Positions 13,827 to 20,238 of a DNA stretch of 20,327 nt are shown here, piece by piece (within the stretch, counting starts at the first letter, position 1; each line of letters begins with the position of its first letter). A program made the position numbers and the translations under genes. Origin of the DNA: a virus; the IMG/VR virus record IMGVR_UViG_3300008120_000857, positions 1 to 20,327 of that record; one strand, 5' to 3'. A model generated the notes under the pieces. The model worked only from the letters and a program-made list of their open reading frames with translations. It had not been told where the DNA came from and searched no databases.

Positions 13827-14784
13827 GAATAGTAGAGTTTTAATTGTCGATTCGCTAAATACCTTCTTACGCAGTTTTACAGCAATTAGTCACATAAATC
13901 CAAGCGGGGCGCACATTGGAGGTCTAGGCGGCTTTCTTAAATCTATAGGAGCAGCTATAAGACAGTTACAGCCTACTAGGGTTATTCTAGTCTTTGACGG
14001 CCAAGGAGGATCTACAAATAAAAGATACCTCTACCCCGAGTATAAAGCAAATCGGCATATAACTAAAATCTCAAACTGGGATGCATTCGACAACCAAGAA
14101 GAAGAATCTGAATCAATAACTGCACAAATTGTACGTCTAGTTGATTATCTCAAGTGTCTCCCTGTTGATTTAGTTATTATAGATAAAATAGAAGCCGACG
14201 ACGTTATAGGGTATCTTGCAGGGCAATTTACCGAGAAGGTATTTGTATTATCAACCGATCAAGACTATTTACAGCTTGTTAACGACAACGTTTTCGTTTT
14301 TTCTCCAATCAAGAAAATCATTTACGATCCCGCAACAGTTATCGAGGAGTACGGAATACCTGCCCATAATTTTCTAACCCATAAAGTTATAGTAGGTGAT
14401 AAGGGAGATAACGTACCTGGTGTTAGAGGTATTGCAGCTAAAACCTTAATCAAATTATTTCCTGCTATTACGTCGAGTGAGGAATTTACTTTAGAGAAAC
14501 TACTAAATGAATGCGTAGGGAAGGATAAAAAGTATGCCGATGTTTATAATTTTCGCAATCAGTTAGAGATCAATAGGAAATTAATGGATATTCAAAATCC
14601 AAACATTCCTGAAACGGATAAAGAGGTATTAAATCATATTATAGCCAATCACAATAACGAGTTTAATCCTGAGAGCTTCGTTAAGCTATACAACGAAGAC
14701 CAGTTAGGTAAGACAATGCCAAGTCCACATTTATGGTTGAGTGAAATATTTTCAAAATTAGCTAAGTTCGAGTTGAAAAAATAA
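13768..14784 (+). CDS. 5'-3' exonuclease / T4 RNase H-like flap nuclease
   Basis: This is a FEN-family nuclease that removes RNA primers and flaps from lagging-strand fragments. The conserved acidic residues appear in order: RVLIVDSLNTF, VILVFDGQGGSTNKR, KIEADDVIGYLA, VLSTDQDYLQL and then the helix-hairpin-helix segment VGDKGDNVPGVRGIAAKTLI. The IIYDPATVIEEYGI segment is also typical of the family. The frame extends back to a TTG at 13750, but the ATG at 13768 is the better start; ATG at 13783 also fits. The start lies inside the denV gene, an overlap of 59 bases. The product is about 338 residues (T4 RNase H has 305). It ends 22 bases before the helicase gene. Confidence 0.87.
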   Translation: MDYRKMFEQMEKQEPVDLHKNSRVLIVDSLNTFLRSFTAISHINPSGAHIGGLGGFLKSIGAAIRQLQPTRVILVFDGQGGSTNKRYLYPEYKANRHITKISNWDAFDNQEEESESITAQIVRLVDYLKCLPVDLVIIDKIEADDVIGYLAGQFTEKVFVLSTDQDYLQLVNDNVFVFSPIKKIIYDPATVIEEYGIPAHNFLTHKVIVGDKGDNVPGVRGIAAKTLIKLFPAITSSEEFTLEKLLNECVGKDKKYADVYNFRNQLEINRKLMDIQNPNIPETDKEVLNHIIANHNNEFNPESFVKLYNEDQLGKTMPSPHLWLSEIFSKLAKFELKK

Positions 14785-14806
14785 AGAAAGGTTCTTATAT
14801 TATCAT

Positions 14807-16180
14807 ATGGGAGTATTAAATCAGTTACAGCAGTATGGAGTAAGCTTTCAAATAAAAGTTTTATCAAGCCTACTTAAGCATAGAGAATTTTTACAAAGTA
14901 TTTATGATATACTAGAAGAAGATTACTTTGATAATCCAGCACATAAATGGATTGTTGAAGAGATACTGAAGTACCACTACAAATACCATACTACACCTAC
15001 CCTCGACGTACTCCAAGTAGAGGTGAAGAAAATTGAAAACGAGGTATTAAAAGTATCGGTAATTGAGCAGTTAAAAGAAGCCTATAAAGCATCTAACGAA
15101 GATAGAGACTTTGTTGAGCAGGAGTTTTCTAACTTCTGTAAAAATCAGCAATTAAAGAAAGCGTTACTATCTTCTGTCGAGCTACTTGAAAAAGGTCAGT
15201 ACGATGATATTCGTTACCTAATTGATACTGCACTAAAAGCAGGCCAAGATAAAAATATCGGTCACGAGTATGAAAAGGATGCCGAGACTCGTTATAGAAT
15301 GGAAGAAAGAGCTCCACAGCCTACACCTTGGGAACATATTAACGAACTACTGCAAGGAGGTTTAGGTTCAGGTGATTTAGGTATTATCTTCGGGAATCCA
15401 GGCGGCGGTAAGAGCTGGATGCTCGTTGCATTAGGTGCAATGATTGTATCAGGCGGCGGTACTGTAGCTCATTACACCCTTGAACTATCAGAAACGTATA
15501 TGGGTAAGAGATACGATTCTATTTTTACCGGTATTAGAATTCAAGATCTAGGTAAGCATAGAAAAGAGGTAGATGAAGCAGTGAGTAAATTACCTGGTAA
15601 GCTTATTATCAAAGAATTTTCAATGGGTAAAGCATCTATATCAACTATTGAGAGTCATATACAGAAGATTACCGATCTCGGACATAGACCAGATCTTATT
15701 ATTATCGACTATGTTGATCTTCTTAAATCTAAGAGAAAATCTATTGACAGAAAAGATGAGATAGATGATATTTATGTCTCCACCAAGGCCCTGGCCCGTG
15801 ATCTCAAGATACCAATTTGGACTGTATCACAGGTAAATAGAGCAGGTGCAAAGGACGATGTTATCGAAGGAGATAAAGCAGCCGGATCTTACAATAAGAT
15901 TATGATTGCTGACTTTGCGATGTCGTTGTCTAGAAAGAGGTTAGATAAAGTTAACGGTACTGGTAGAGCACATATTATGAAAAACCGTTATGGCGGTGAT
16001 GGTATGACTTACCCTGTGAAAATCAATACCGAAAACGGTAATATTGAAATAACAGCACGCGAAATGGGTGAGGATGAATTCGTTCAAGAAGGAGCTCCGA
16101 TACCCGGAAAGCCGGTAACTGGTTTCAGTGCAGAAGAGAAAAATTTTCTACAACAAAGGTTTTTTGAATTAGGGAAATAA
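14807..16180 (+). CDS. Replicative DNA helicase, gp41/DnaB-like
   Basis: The 457-residue protein is a hexameric RecA-fold helicase that unwinds the fork 5' to 3' on the lagging strand. Residues 1-150 are helical and match the DnaB N-terminal domain (FQIKVLSSLLKHREFL, LEEDYFDNPAHKWIVEEI). Walker A is GNPGGGKSW at residues 196-204 with K202. Next is YTLELSETYMGKR (motif 2), then LIIIDYVDLLKS with D301 (Walker B) and IPIWTVSQVNRAG. The C-terminal AGSYNKIMIADFAMSLSRKR and MKNRYGGDG correspond to the arginine-finger region. No primase gene is seen in this window. The start ATG follows a TTATATTATC leader without a Shine-Dalgarno sequence. Confidence 0.88.
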   Translation: MGVLNQLQQYGVSFQIKVLSSLLKHREFLQSIYDILEEDYFDNPAHKWIVEEILKYHYKYHTTPTLDVLQVEVKKIENEVLKVSVIEQLKEAYKASNEDRDFVEQEFSNFCKNQQLKKALLSSVELLEKGQYDDIRYLIDTALKAGQDKNIGHEYEKDAETRYRMEERAPQPTPWEHINELLQGGLGSGDLGIIFGNPGGGKSWMLVALGAMIVSGGGTVAHYTLELSETYMGKRYDSIFTGIRIQDLGKHRKEVDEAVSKLPGKLIIKEFSMGKASISTIESHIQKITDLGHRPDLIIIDYVDLLKSKRKSIDRKDEIDDIYVSTKALARDLKIPIWTVSQVNRAGAKDDVIEGDKAAGSYNKIMIADFAMSLSRKRLDKVNGTGRAHIMKNRYGGDGMTYPVKINTENGNIEITAREMGEDEFVQEGAPIPGKPVTGFSAEEKNFLQQRFFELGK

Positions 16181-16182
16181 GC

Positions 16183-16190
16183 TATTTATT
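16183..16190 (+). promoter_or_regulatory. TATTTATT motif after the helicase gene
   Basis: The octamer sits in the gap between the helicase stop and the next ATG, 19 bases upstream of it. The surrounding AAATAAGCTATTTATT is nearly palindromic and resembles the perfect palindrome at 332-345, which also has AGC before TATTTATT. Confidence 0.28.
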
Positions 16191-16209
16191 ACTACAAAAG
16201 TTATCAGAT

Positions 16210-16428
16210 ATGAGCATAGCGGAATTATACGTCGAAAAAAGAACTCCATTTGCACCTCCGGTGAATCAATCTACTTACGAGCAGTTCGTATTTAATATGG
16301 AGAGCAATGGTACTAACGACCTAGTTGAAAGAGACATGGTTGACCCTACTTTCCGCCCCCCGCAAGCTTCAGATAGCTATCTAGCCCAAAAATTCCAAAG
16401 CGGGCTAAATTCGAATTTAAGCCAGTAA
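16210..16428 (+). CDS. Small protein of unknown function between helicase and reductase
   Basis: The 72-residue protein starts with ATG 29 bases after the helicase stop. It has a short basic segment (VEKRTPF), an aromatic stretch (TYEQFVFNM) and a polar C-terminus rich in S, N and Q. It lacks cysteine, a signal peptide and membrane segments. I recognise no family. Codon use and A/T-rich leader match its neighbours, and the proline-rich PFAPPVNQ and FRPPQASD pieces suggest a mostly disordered peptide that might bind a partner. Coding status rests on an uninterrupted frame with a well-placed ATG in a densely coding region. Confidence 0.5.
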   Translation: MSIAELYVEKRTPFAPPVNQSTYEQFVFNMESNGTNDLVERDMVDPTFRPPQASDSYLAQKFQSGLNSNLSQ

Positions 16429-16514
16429 TTGAGTAATTTGTTATGATCTCAACGGCATCGTAAGATCGCCGAACAAAAAACCTATCTTTAAACTATTAAA
16501 AAACATTAAGAGAC
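16429..16514 (+). promoter_or_regulatory. Leader of the ribonucleotide reductase gene
   Basis: At 86 bases this is the longest non-coding gap of the window. It holds TAATTTGT at 16434-16441, a stem-loop at 16453-16471, an A-rich stretch, and TTTAAACTA at 16487-16495, 28 bases before the ATG. The first and last motifs recur in the same order in the SSB leader. No B12 riboswitch is visible; the gap is too short for one. No Shine-Dalgarno sequence precedes the ATG. Confidence 0.35.
16453..16471 (+). promoter_or_regulatory. Stem-loop with GUAA tetraloop in the reductase leader
   Basis: CGGC-ATC pairs with GAT-(C)-GCCG around the loop GTAA (16460-16463), leaving one bulged C at 16467. The loop fits the stable GNRA type and is closed by a C-G pair. 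It is followed by AACAAAAAACC rather than a run of T, so it is not a standard terminator on the + strand. It could protect the mRNA 5' end or bind a regulator. Confidence 0.4.
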
Positions 16515-18371
16515 ATGGACATCTCCCAGAGCATCCTAAGTGATATTACAGTGTATATGAAATACGCAAAATTCAACCCAGACTTAAATAGAAGAGAATC
16601 TTGGGATGAGTTAGTTGATAGAAATAAAGAAATGCACATAAAGAAATTCCCTCATTTAAAAGATGAGATTGAGGATGCTTATACGTTTGTCTATGATAAA
16701 AAAGCTTTACCTTCTATGCGTTCTATGCAGTTTGCCGGTAAGCCCATTGAGATTAGTCCTAACCGTATATATAATTGCGCTTACTTACCTATAGACGATT
16801 GGAGAGCTTTCGGTGAGACTATGTTCTTGTTACTTGGAGGAACTGGGGTAGGTTATTCAGTGCAGAAACACCACGTTGATCAATTACCTGAAATCAGAAA
16901 ACCTGATCCAAAGAAAAATCGTCGTTTTCTCATCGGGGATAGTATTGAAGGATGGGCCGATGCGGTAAAGGTACTCGTACGCTCTTATTTTGAAGGAGGA
17001 TCCACTCCAGTATTTGATTTTTCAGATATTCGTCCTAAAGGTGCTCAACTAATTACTTCAGGCGGTAAAGCACCCGGCCCCCAGCCCCTTAAGGAGTGTT
17101 TACTAAAGATTCAAGGAGTATTAGATAGTAAGGAAAACAACGATAAATTAAAACCAATTGAGGTTCACGACATTGTATGTCATATTGCAGATGCAGTATT
17201 AACCGGAGGTATTCGTAGGGCTGCTTTAATTAGCCTATTTAGCGCCGATGACGAAGATATGATTGCTGCTAAGTCGGGTCCATGGTGGGAACGTAATCCT
17301 CAAAGAGGTAGAGCTAATAACTCTGCCGTTCTACTTCGCAGCAAGGCAACAGAGGAGTTCTTTATGAATCTCTGGGAGAAAATTAAAGCATCAGGTGCAG
17401 GCGAACCAGGTATCTATTTCAATAATGATAAAGACTGGGGAACTAATCCATGCTGTGAAATCGCATTACGTCCTTATCAGTTCTGTAACCTGTGCGAGGT
17501 AAACGTATCAGACGTTGACGATCAAGAAGACTTAAATCAAAGAGTTAAGGCAGCTACATTTATCGGTACCTTGCAAGCATCGTATACCAACTTCCACTAC
17601 CTACGCCCTGTATGGCAACGTACTACCGAAAAGGATGCCTTAATCGGCGTGGGTATGACAGGTATCGGATCAGGTGCAGCTCAAAAACTAGATCTCAAGC
17701 AAGCAGCCCAAATTGTGAAGGAGGAGAATGAAAGAGTAGCTAAGCTAATCGGTATTAATCCTGCAGCAAGATGTACTACTATTAAACCATCTGGTACTTC
17801 ATCTCTGACTTTAGGTACATCAAGCGGTATTCATGCATGGCATAACGATTATTACATCCGCAGAATCCGGGTAGGTAAGAACGAAGCAATCTATACTCAT
17901 TTATCGATTCATCATCCTGAACTTGTTGAAGACGAATACTTCCGTCCACACGATACTGCTGTTATTTCAGTACCGCAGAAAGCACCAGAAGGATCTATTT
18001 TACGTCACGAATCTGCTTTACAGCTTCTAGAAAGAGTGAAGTTCTTTTATCAGAATTGGATCAAACCTGGACATAGAACAGGTCAAAACACTCACAATAT
18101 ATCAGCTACAGTTTCTATTAAAGATGCAGAATGGGAAGAAGTAGGTAAGTGGATGTGGGAAAATCGTAAGTTCTACAACGGACTTTCTGTACTTCCTTTT
18201 TCAGAACACACCTATAAACAAGCTCCTTTTGAGGATTGTACTGAAGAGCAATATGAAGAACTCATGAAAAGTCTTACTAATGTAGACCTCTCACAAGTAG
18301 TTGAATTTGTTGATAGTACGAATTTAATGGGAGAAGTAGCTTGTGCTGGTGGAGCTTGCGAAGTAGTTTAG
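16515..18371 (+). CDS. nrdJ: Class II (adenosylcobalamin-dependent) ribonucleoside-triphosphate reductase, monomeric
   Basis: The 618-residue enzyme reduces ribonucleotides to deoxyribonucleotides with a B12-derived radical, in the cytosol and without oxygen dependence. The full cysteine set of the Lactobacillus leichmannii enzyme can be placed. C88 in NRIYNCAYLP corresponds to C119. C313 in NPCCE corresponds to the thiyl C408, with N311 and E315 as N406 and E410. C324 corresponds to C419, exactly eleven residues later. The C-terminal pair C610 and C615 (CAGGAC) corresponds to C731 and C736. Also visible are FLLLGGTGVGYSVQ, LTGGIRRAALIS and KPSGTSSLTLGTSSGIH. It is shorter than the Lactobacillus enzyme (739), as is usual for phage forms. 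The ATG follows an AT-rich leader with a stem-loop. Confidence 0.93.
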   Translation: MDISQSILSDITVYMKYAKFNPDLNRRESWDELVDRNKEMHIKKFPHLKDEIEDAYTFVYDKKALPSMRSMQFAGKPIEISPNRIYNCAYLPIDDWRAFGETMFLLLGGTGVGYSVQKHHVDQLPEIRKPDPKKNRRFLIGDSIEGWADAVKVLVRSYFEGGSTPVFDFSDIRPKGAQLITSGGKAPGPQPLKECLLKIQGVLDSKENNDKLKPIEVHDIVCHIADAVLTGGIRRAALISLFSADDEDMIAAKSGPWWERNPQRGRANNSAVLLRSKATEEFFMNLWEKIKASGAGEPGIYFNNDKDWGTNPCCEIALRPYQFCNLCEVNVSDVDDQEDLNQRVKAATFIGTLQASYTNFHYLRPVWQRTTEKDALIGVGMTGIGSGAAQKLDLKQAAQIVKEENERVAKLIGINPAARCTTIKPSGTSSLTLGTSSGIHAWHNDYYIRRIRVGKNEAIYTHLSIHHPELVEDEYFRPHDTAVISVPQKAPEGSILRHESALQLLERVKFFYQNWIKPGHRTGQNTHNISATVSIKDAEWEEVGKWMWENRKFYNGLSVLPFSEHTYKQAPFEDCTEEQYEELMKSLTNVDLSQVVEFVDSTNLMGEVACAGGACEVV

Positions 18372-18391
18372 TTGCTTTCCATAGTTGCTGA

Positions 18392-18399
18392 TATTTATT
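18392..18399 (+). promoter_or_regulatory. TATTTATT motif before a small gene
   Basis: Fourth copy of the octamer found in gaps of this window. It is three bases upstream of the GTG start at 18403 and part of a longer element, TTATTAACGT (18395-18404), that recurs at 11447-11456 before the SSB gene. Confidence 0.25.
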
Positions 18400-18402
18400 A
18401 AC

Positions 18403-18693
18403 GTGAATTTACTAGATTTATTCCGGAAAAGTAGATTAAGGACTCCTACCGCAAACGGTAACAGGCCGTCCACTACTTATGAAGATAGTGTTGTAAAAGC
18501 TCGCAATGTACGATTTCCTCCAAATATATCTCCAGGAGCGAATTTTGATCAATATGTGAGATATGAAGAGACAGGTGCCGTACCAGGATCGCCAGCTCCG
18601 GTTCAAGTAACGTATTACATGGTTGCAGAGAATGATGATTTTCTAATAACTGAAAACGATAATAATTTAATAATTGATCAAGAAATTGTTTAA
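18403..18693 (+). CDS. Small protein upstream of the tail fibre, unknown function
   Basis: The frame is open from a TTG at 18385, but the GTG at 18403 gives the more natural start MNLLDLFRKSRLR, so the product is about 96 residues. It has a basic amphipathic N-terminus, a middle segment YEDSVVKARNVRFPPNISPG, and an acidic C-terminus rich in D, N and E (MVAENDDFLITENDNNLIID). The repeated 'NDxFLITENDNNLIID' pattern looks like a short beta-hairpin element. It lies four bases before the tail fibre ATG and is probably co-translated with it, which suggests a fibre-associated or attachment protein. I recognise no family. Confidence 0.5.
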   Translation: MNLLDLFRKSRLRTPTANGNRPSTTYEDSVVKARNVRFPPNISPGANFDQYVRYEETGAVPGSPAPVQVTYYMVAENDDFLITENDNNLIIDQEIV

Positions 18694-18697
18694 TTAA

Positions 18698-19504
18698 ATG
18701 GCAAACGTAAAAATATCCCAACTCCCTGCAGTCACTTCCGTAACCGGAACTGATGTATTTCCTGTAGTAGCAACCACTACAACCTCTAAATTAACTATTA
18801 CAGGACTTGCAAATTCACTATCGCAAGTTACTTCCTCTATCAGTTCATCAGTAGCAGTATCTGCTTCTTATGCATTAAGCAGTTCATTCGCATTATCTGC
18901 ATCTTGGGCGCCAGGTGCAGCTGCAGTAGTACTTGCAGTTTCAAGCAGTGGTTCTTCAATATATTCTGTAAATCCCGGTACATCTAATTTCGGATTAACA
19001 GAAAGTATTTTCTTAGGTACTAATGCCGGCGGCGGATCGCCTACTGCCAATTACTCTGTCTTTATAGGAAACGAAGCCGGTTCCGGATCGACAGATGGAG
19101 CTGCTTCAAATTTTATCGGATCTAGTGCAGGTAAACAAGCAACTAATATTAATAGCACTGTAGCAATCGGAATTGCAGCAGGACAGCAATCTAACTTAGC
19201 TAATGAATCTGTATACATTGGATCCTATGCAGGATATCAGACAACAGGAAATAGCTATAGTACGCTTATAGGTAAGTATGCCGGACAAAACTCAAGCGCA
19301 GATTATTCAAACTTTTTAGGATATCAAGCCGGCGAATCTACTGCTGCTAACTATTCTAACTTTTTAGGTATAAACGCCGGACAAGTAGCAACTAACGCTA
19401 TTAACTCTAACTTCTTAGGCGAGAACGCTGGTCAAAGTGCAACTAATGCTAACAATTCTAACTTCCTGGGTCGGTGCAGGTCAAAACGCCAACGGGGCAT
19501 TTAA
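18698..19504 (+). CDS. Tail fibre protein, N-terminal part
   Basis: This starts MANVKISQLPAVTSVTGTDV, an opening I associate with tail fibres and receptor-binding proteins of Bacteroidota phages. Next comes a short repeat (SASYALSSSFALSASWAPG, about residues 54-72), then a long array of 17-residue units of the form SNFLGxxAGxxATNAxN starting at 19004. These suggest a trimeric beta-helix or beta-roll shaft. The frame ends at 19504 after FLGRCRSKRQRGI, where the last ten residues break the repeat; the repeat continues in another frame. The intact protein would have about 508 residues, running to 20222. It is likely the host-recognition fibre of the virion. Confidence 0.75.
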   Translation: MANVKISQLPAVTSVTGTDVFPVVATTTTSKLTITGLANSLSQVTSSISSSVAVSASYALSSSFALSASWAPGAAAVVLAVSSSGSSIYSVNPGTSNFGLTESIFLGTNAGGGSPTANYSVFIGNEAGSGSTDGAASNFIGSSAGKQATNINSTVAIGIAAGQQSNLANESVYIGSYAGYQTTGNSYSTLIGKYAGQNSSADYSNFLGYQAGESTAANYSNFLGINAGQVATNAINSNFLGENAGQSATNANNSNFLGRCRSKRQRGI

Positions 19505-19907
19505 TTCTAACTTCTTAGGAGAAGGAGCAGGAAAGTTAGCAACTAGTGCAGGCAATTCTAACTTTTTAGGAGAGTTTGCTGGCGAAACTGCAACAAATGC
19601 TAAAAATTCAAACTTCATAGGTACCTATGCCGGCTACCAAGCAACTAATGCTAGTAGCTCTAACTTCATAGGTGAACTAGCCGGATGGCAGGCTAATCTA
19701 TCTCACCAATCTAATTTTATCGGTACGACAGCTGGATATGGAGCAAACAATGCTAGCGGTTCTAACTTTATCGGAAACCAAACAGGACAGAATGCCGATA
19801 ATGCATTTTATGCTAACTTCATTGGATTTAAAGCCGGATACTATGCTACAAATGCTAAGCATTCGAACTTTATAGGTACTGAAGCAGGATCTCCATCTTC
19901 AGCATAT
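19004..19907 (+). repeat. 51-base tandem repeats encoding 17-residue beta-structure units
   Basis: Eighteen units begin at 19004, 19055, 19106, 19157, 19208, 19259, 19307, 19355, 19406, 19457, 19506, 19557, 19608, 19659, 19710, 19761, 19812 and 19863. Steps are 51 bases except 48 (19259 and 19307 units) and 49 (19457 unit). Each unit encodes [ST]xF[IL]Gxx[AT]G followed by a variable polar stretch, often ATNAxN. The last unit is short. The pattern resembles YadA-type head repeats, suggesting a trimeric shaft. Confidence 0.85.
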
Positions 19908-20222
19908 TCAACATTTATCGGTTTCCAAGGATCTTATTCTGATGTAAATAGCGCAGTATTCGCAGGAGCAATGACTACTGCAAGAGTAGGTATTAATAAA
20001 GTAAGTCCTGTTTATACTCTAGACGTAAGCGGTAGTGGTAACTATGCAAACGGATTAACAGTAACCGGCTCGTTCATGGTAACTGGAAGCTTTGTAGTAC
20101 CTGCCGAAGCGACCGCTAATCCTGCAACAGGTAGTATGTATGTAAATGCCGCCGCAAACCAGTTGTGGGTATTTACAGGAAATAGTGCAACCGGATGGGT
20201 AACCGCAAGCCTAGGTATCTAA
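19437..20222 (+). CDS. Tail fibre protein, C-terminal part (frame-shifted)
   Basis: The meaningful part of this frame begins near 19472 (GAGQNANGAFNSNFLGEGAG) and continues the 17-residue repeats in exact phase to about 19907. The upstream GTG at 19437 is only an in-frame start by chance. After the repeats come MTTARVGINKVSPVYTLDVS, a VGI...SP...LDVSG-type module, then GLTVTGSFMVTGSFVV, and the end GSMYVNAAANQLWVFTGNSA plus TGWVTASLGI. No peptidase S74 chaperone domain is present. The fibre tip therefore looks simple, with a short C-terminal trimerisation cap. The gene ends in a TAA directly followed by a run of nine A; the next gene begins 16 bases on. Confidence 0.75.
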   Translation: MQLMLTILTSWVGAGQNANGAFNSNFLGEGAGKLATSAGNSNFLGEFAGETATNAKNSNFIGTYAGYQATNASSSNFIGELAGWQANLSHQSNFIGTTAGYGANNASGSNFIGNQTGQNADNAFYANFIGFKAGYYATNAKHSNFIGTEAGSPSSAYSTFIGFQGSYSDVNSAVFAGAMTTARVGINKVSPVYTLDVSGSGNYANGLTVTGSFMVTGSFVVPAEATANPATGSMYVNAAANQLWVFTGNSATGWVTASLGI

Positions 20223-20238
20223 AAAAAAACAAACGGTT

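Noticed and set aside
16429-16514. B12 riboswitch ahead of the B12-dependent reductase
   Set aside because: The gap is 86 bases, too short for a cobalamin riboswitch, and I see no B12-box-like sequence.
18385-18387. TTG as start of the small gene before the tail fibre
   Set aside because: The GTG at 18403 gives a more natural N-terminus and leaves the TATTTATT element outside the gene.
19004-19907. Regular repeats as a CRISPR array
   Set aside because: Repeats are contiguous, coding in phase for 17-residue units, with no unique spacers.
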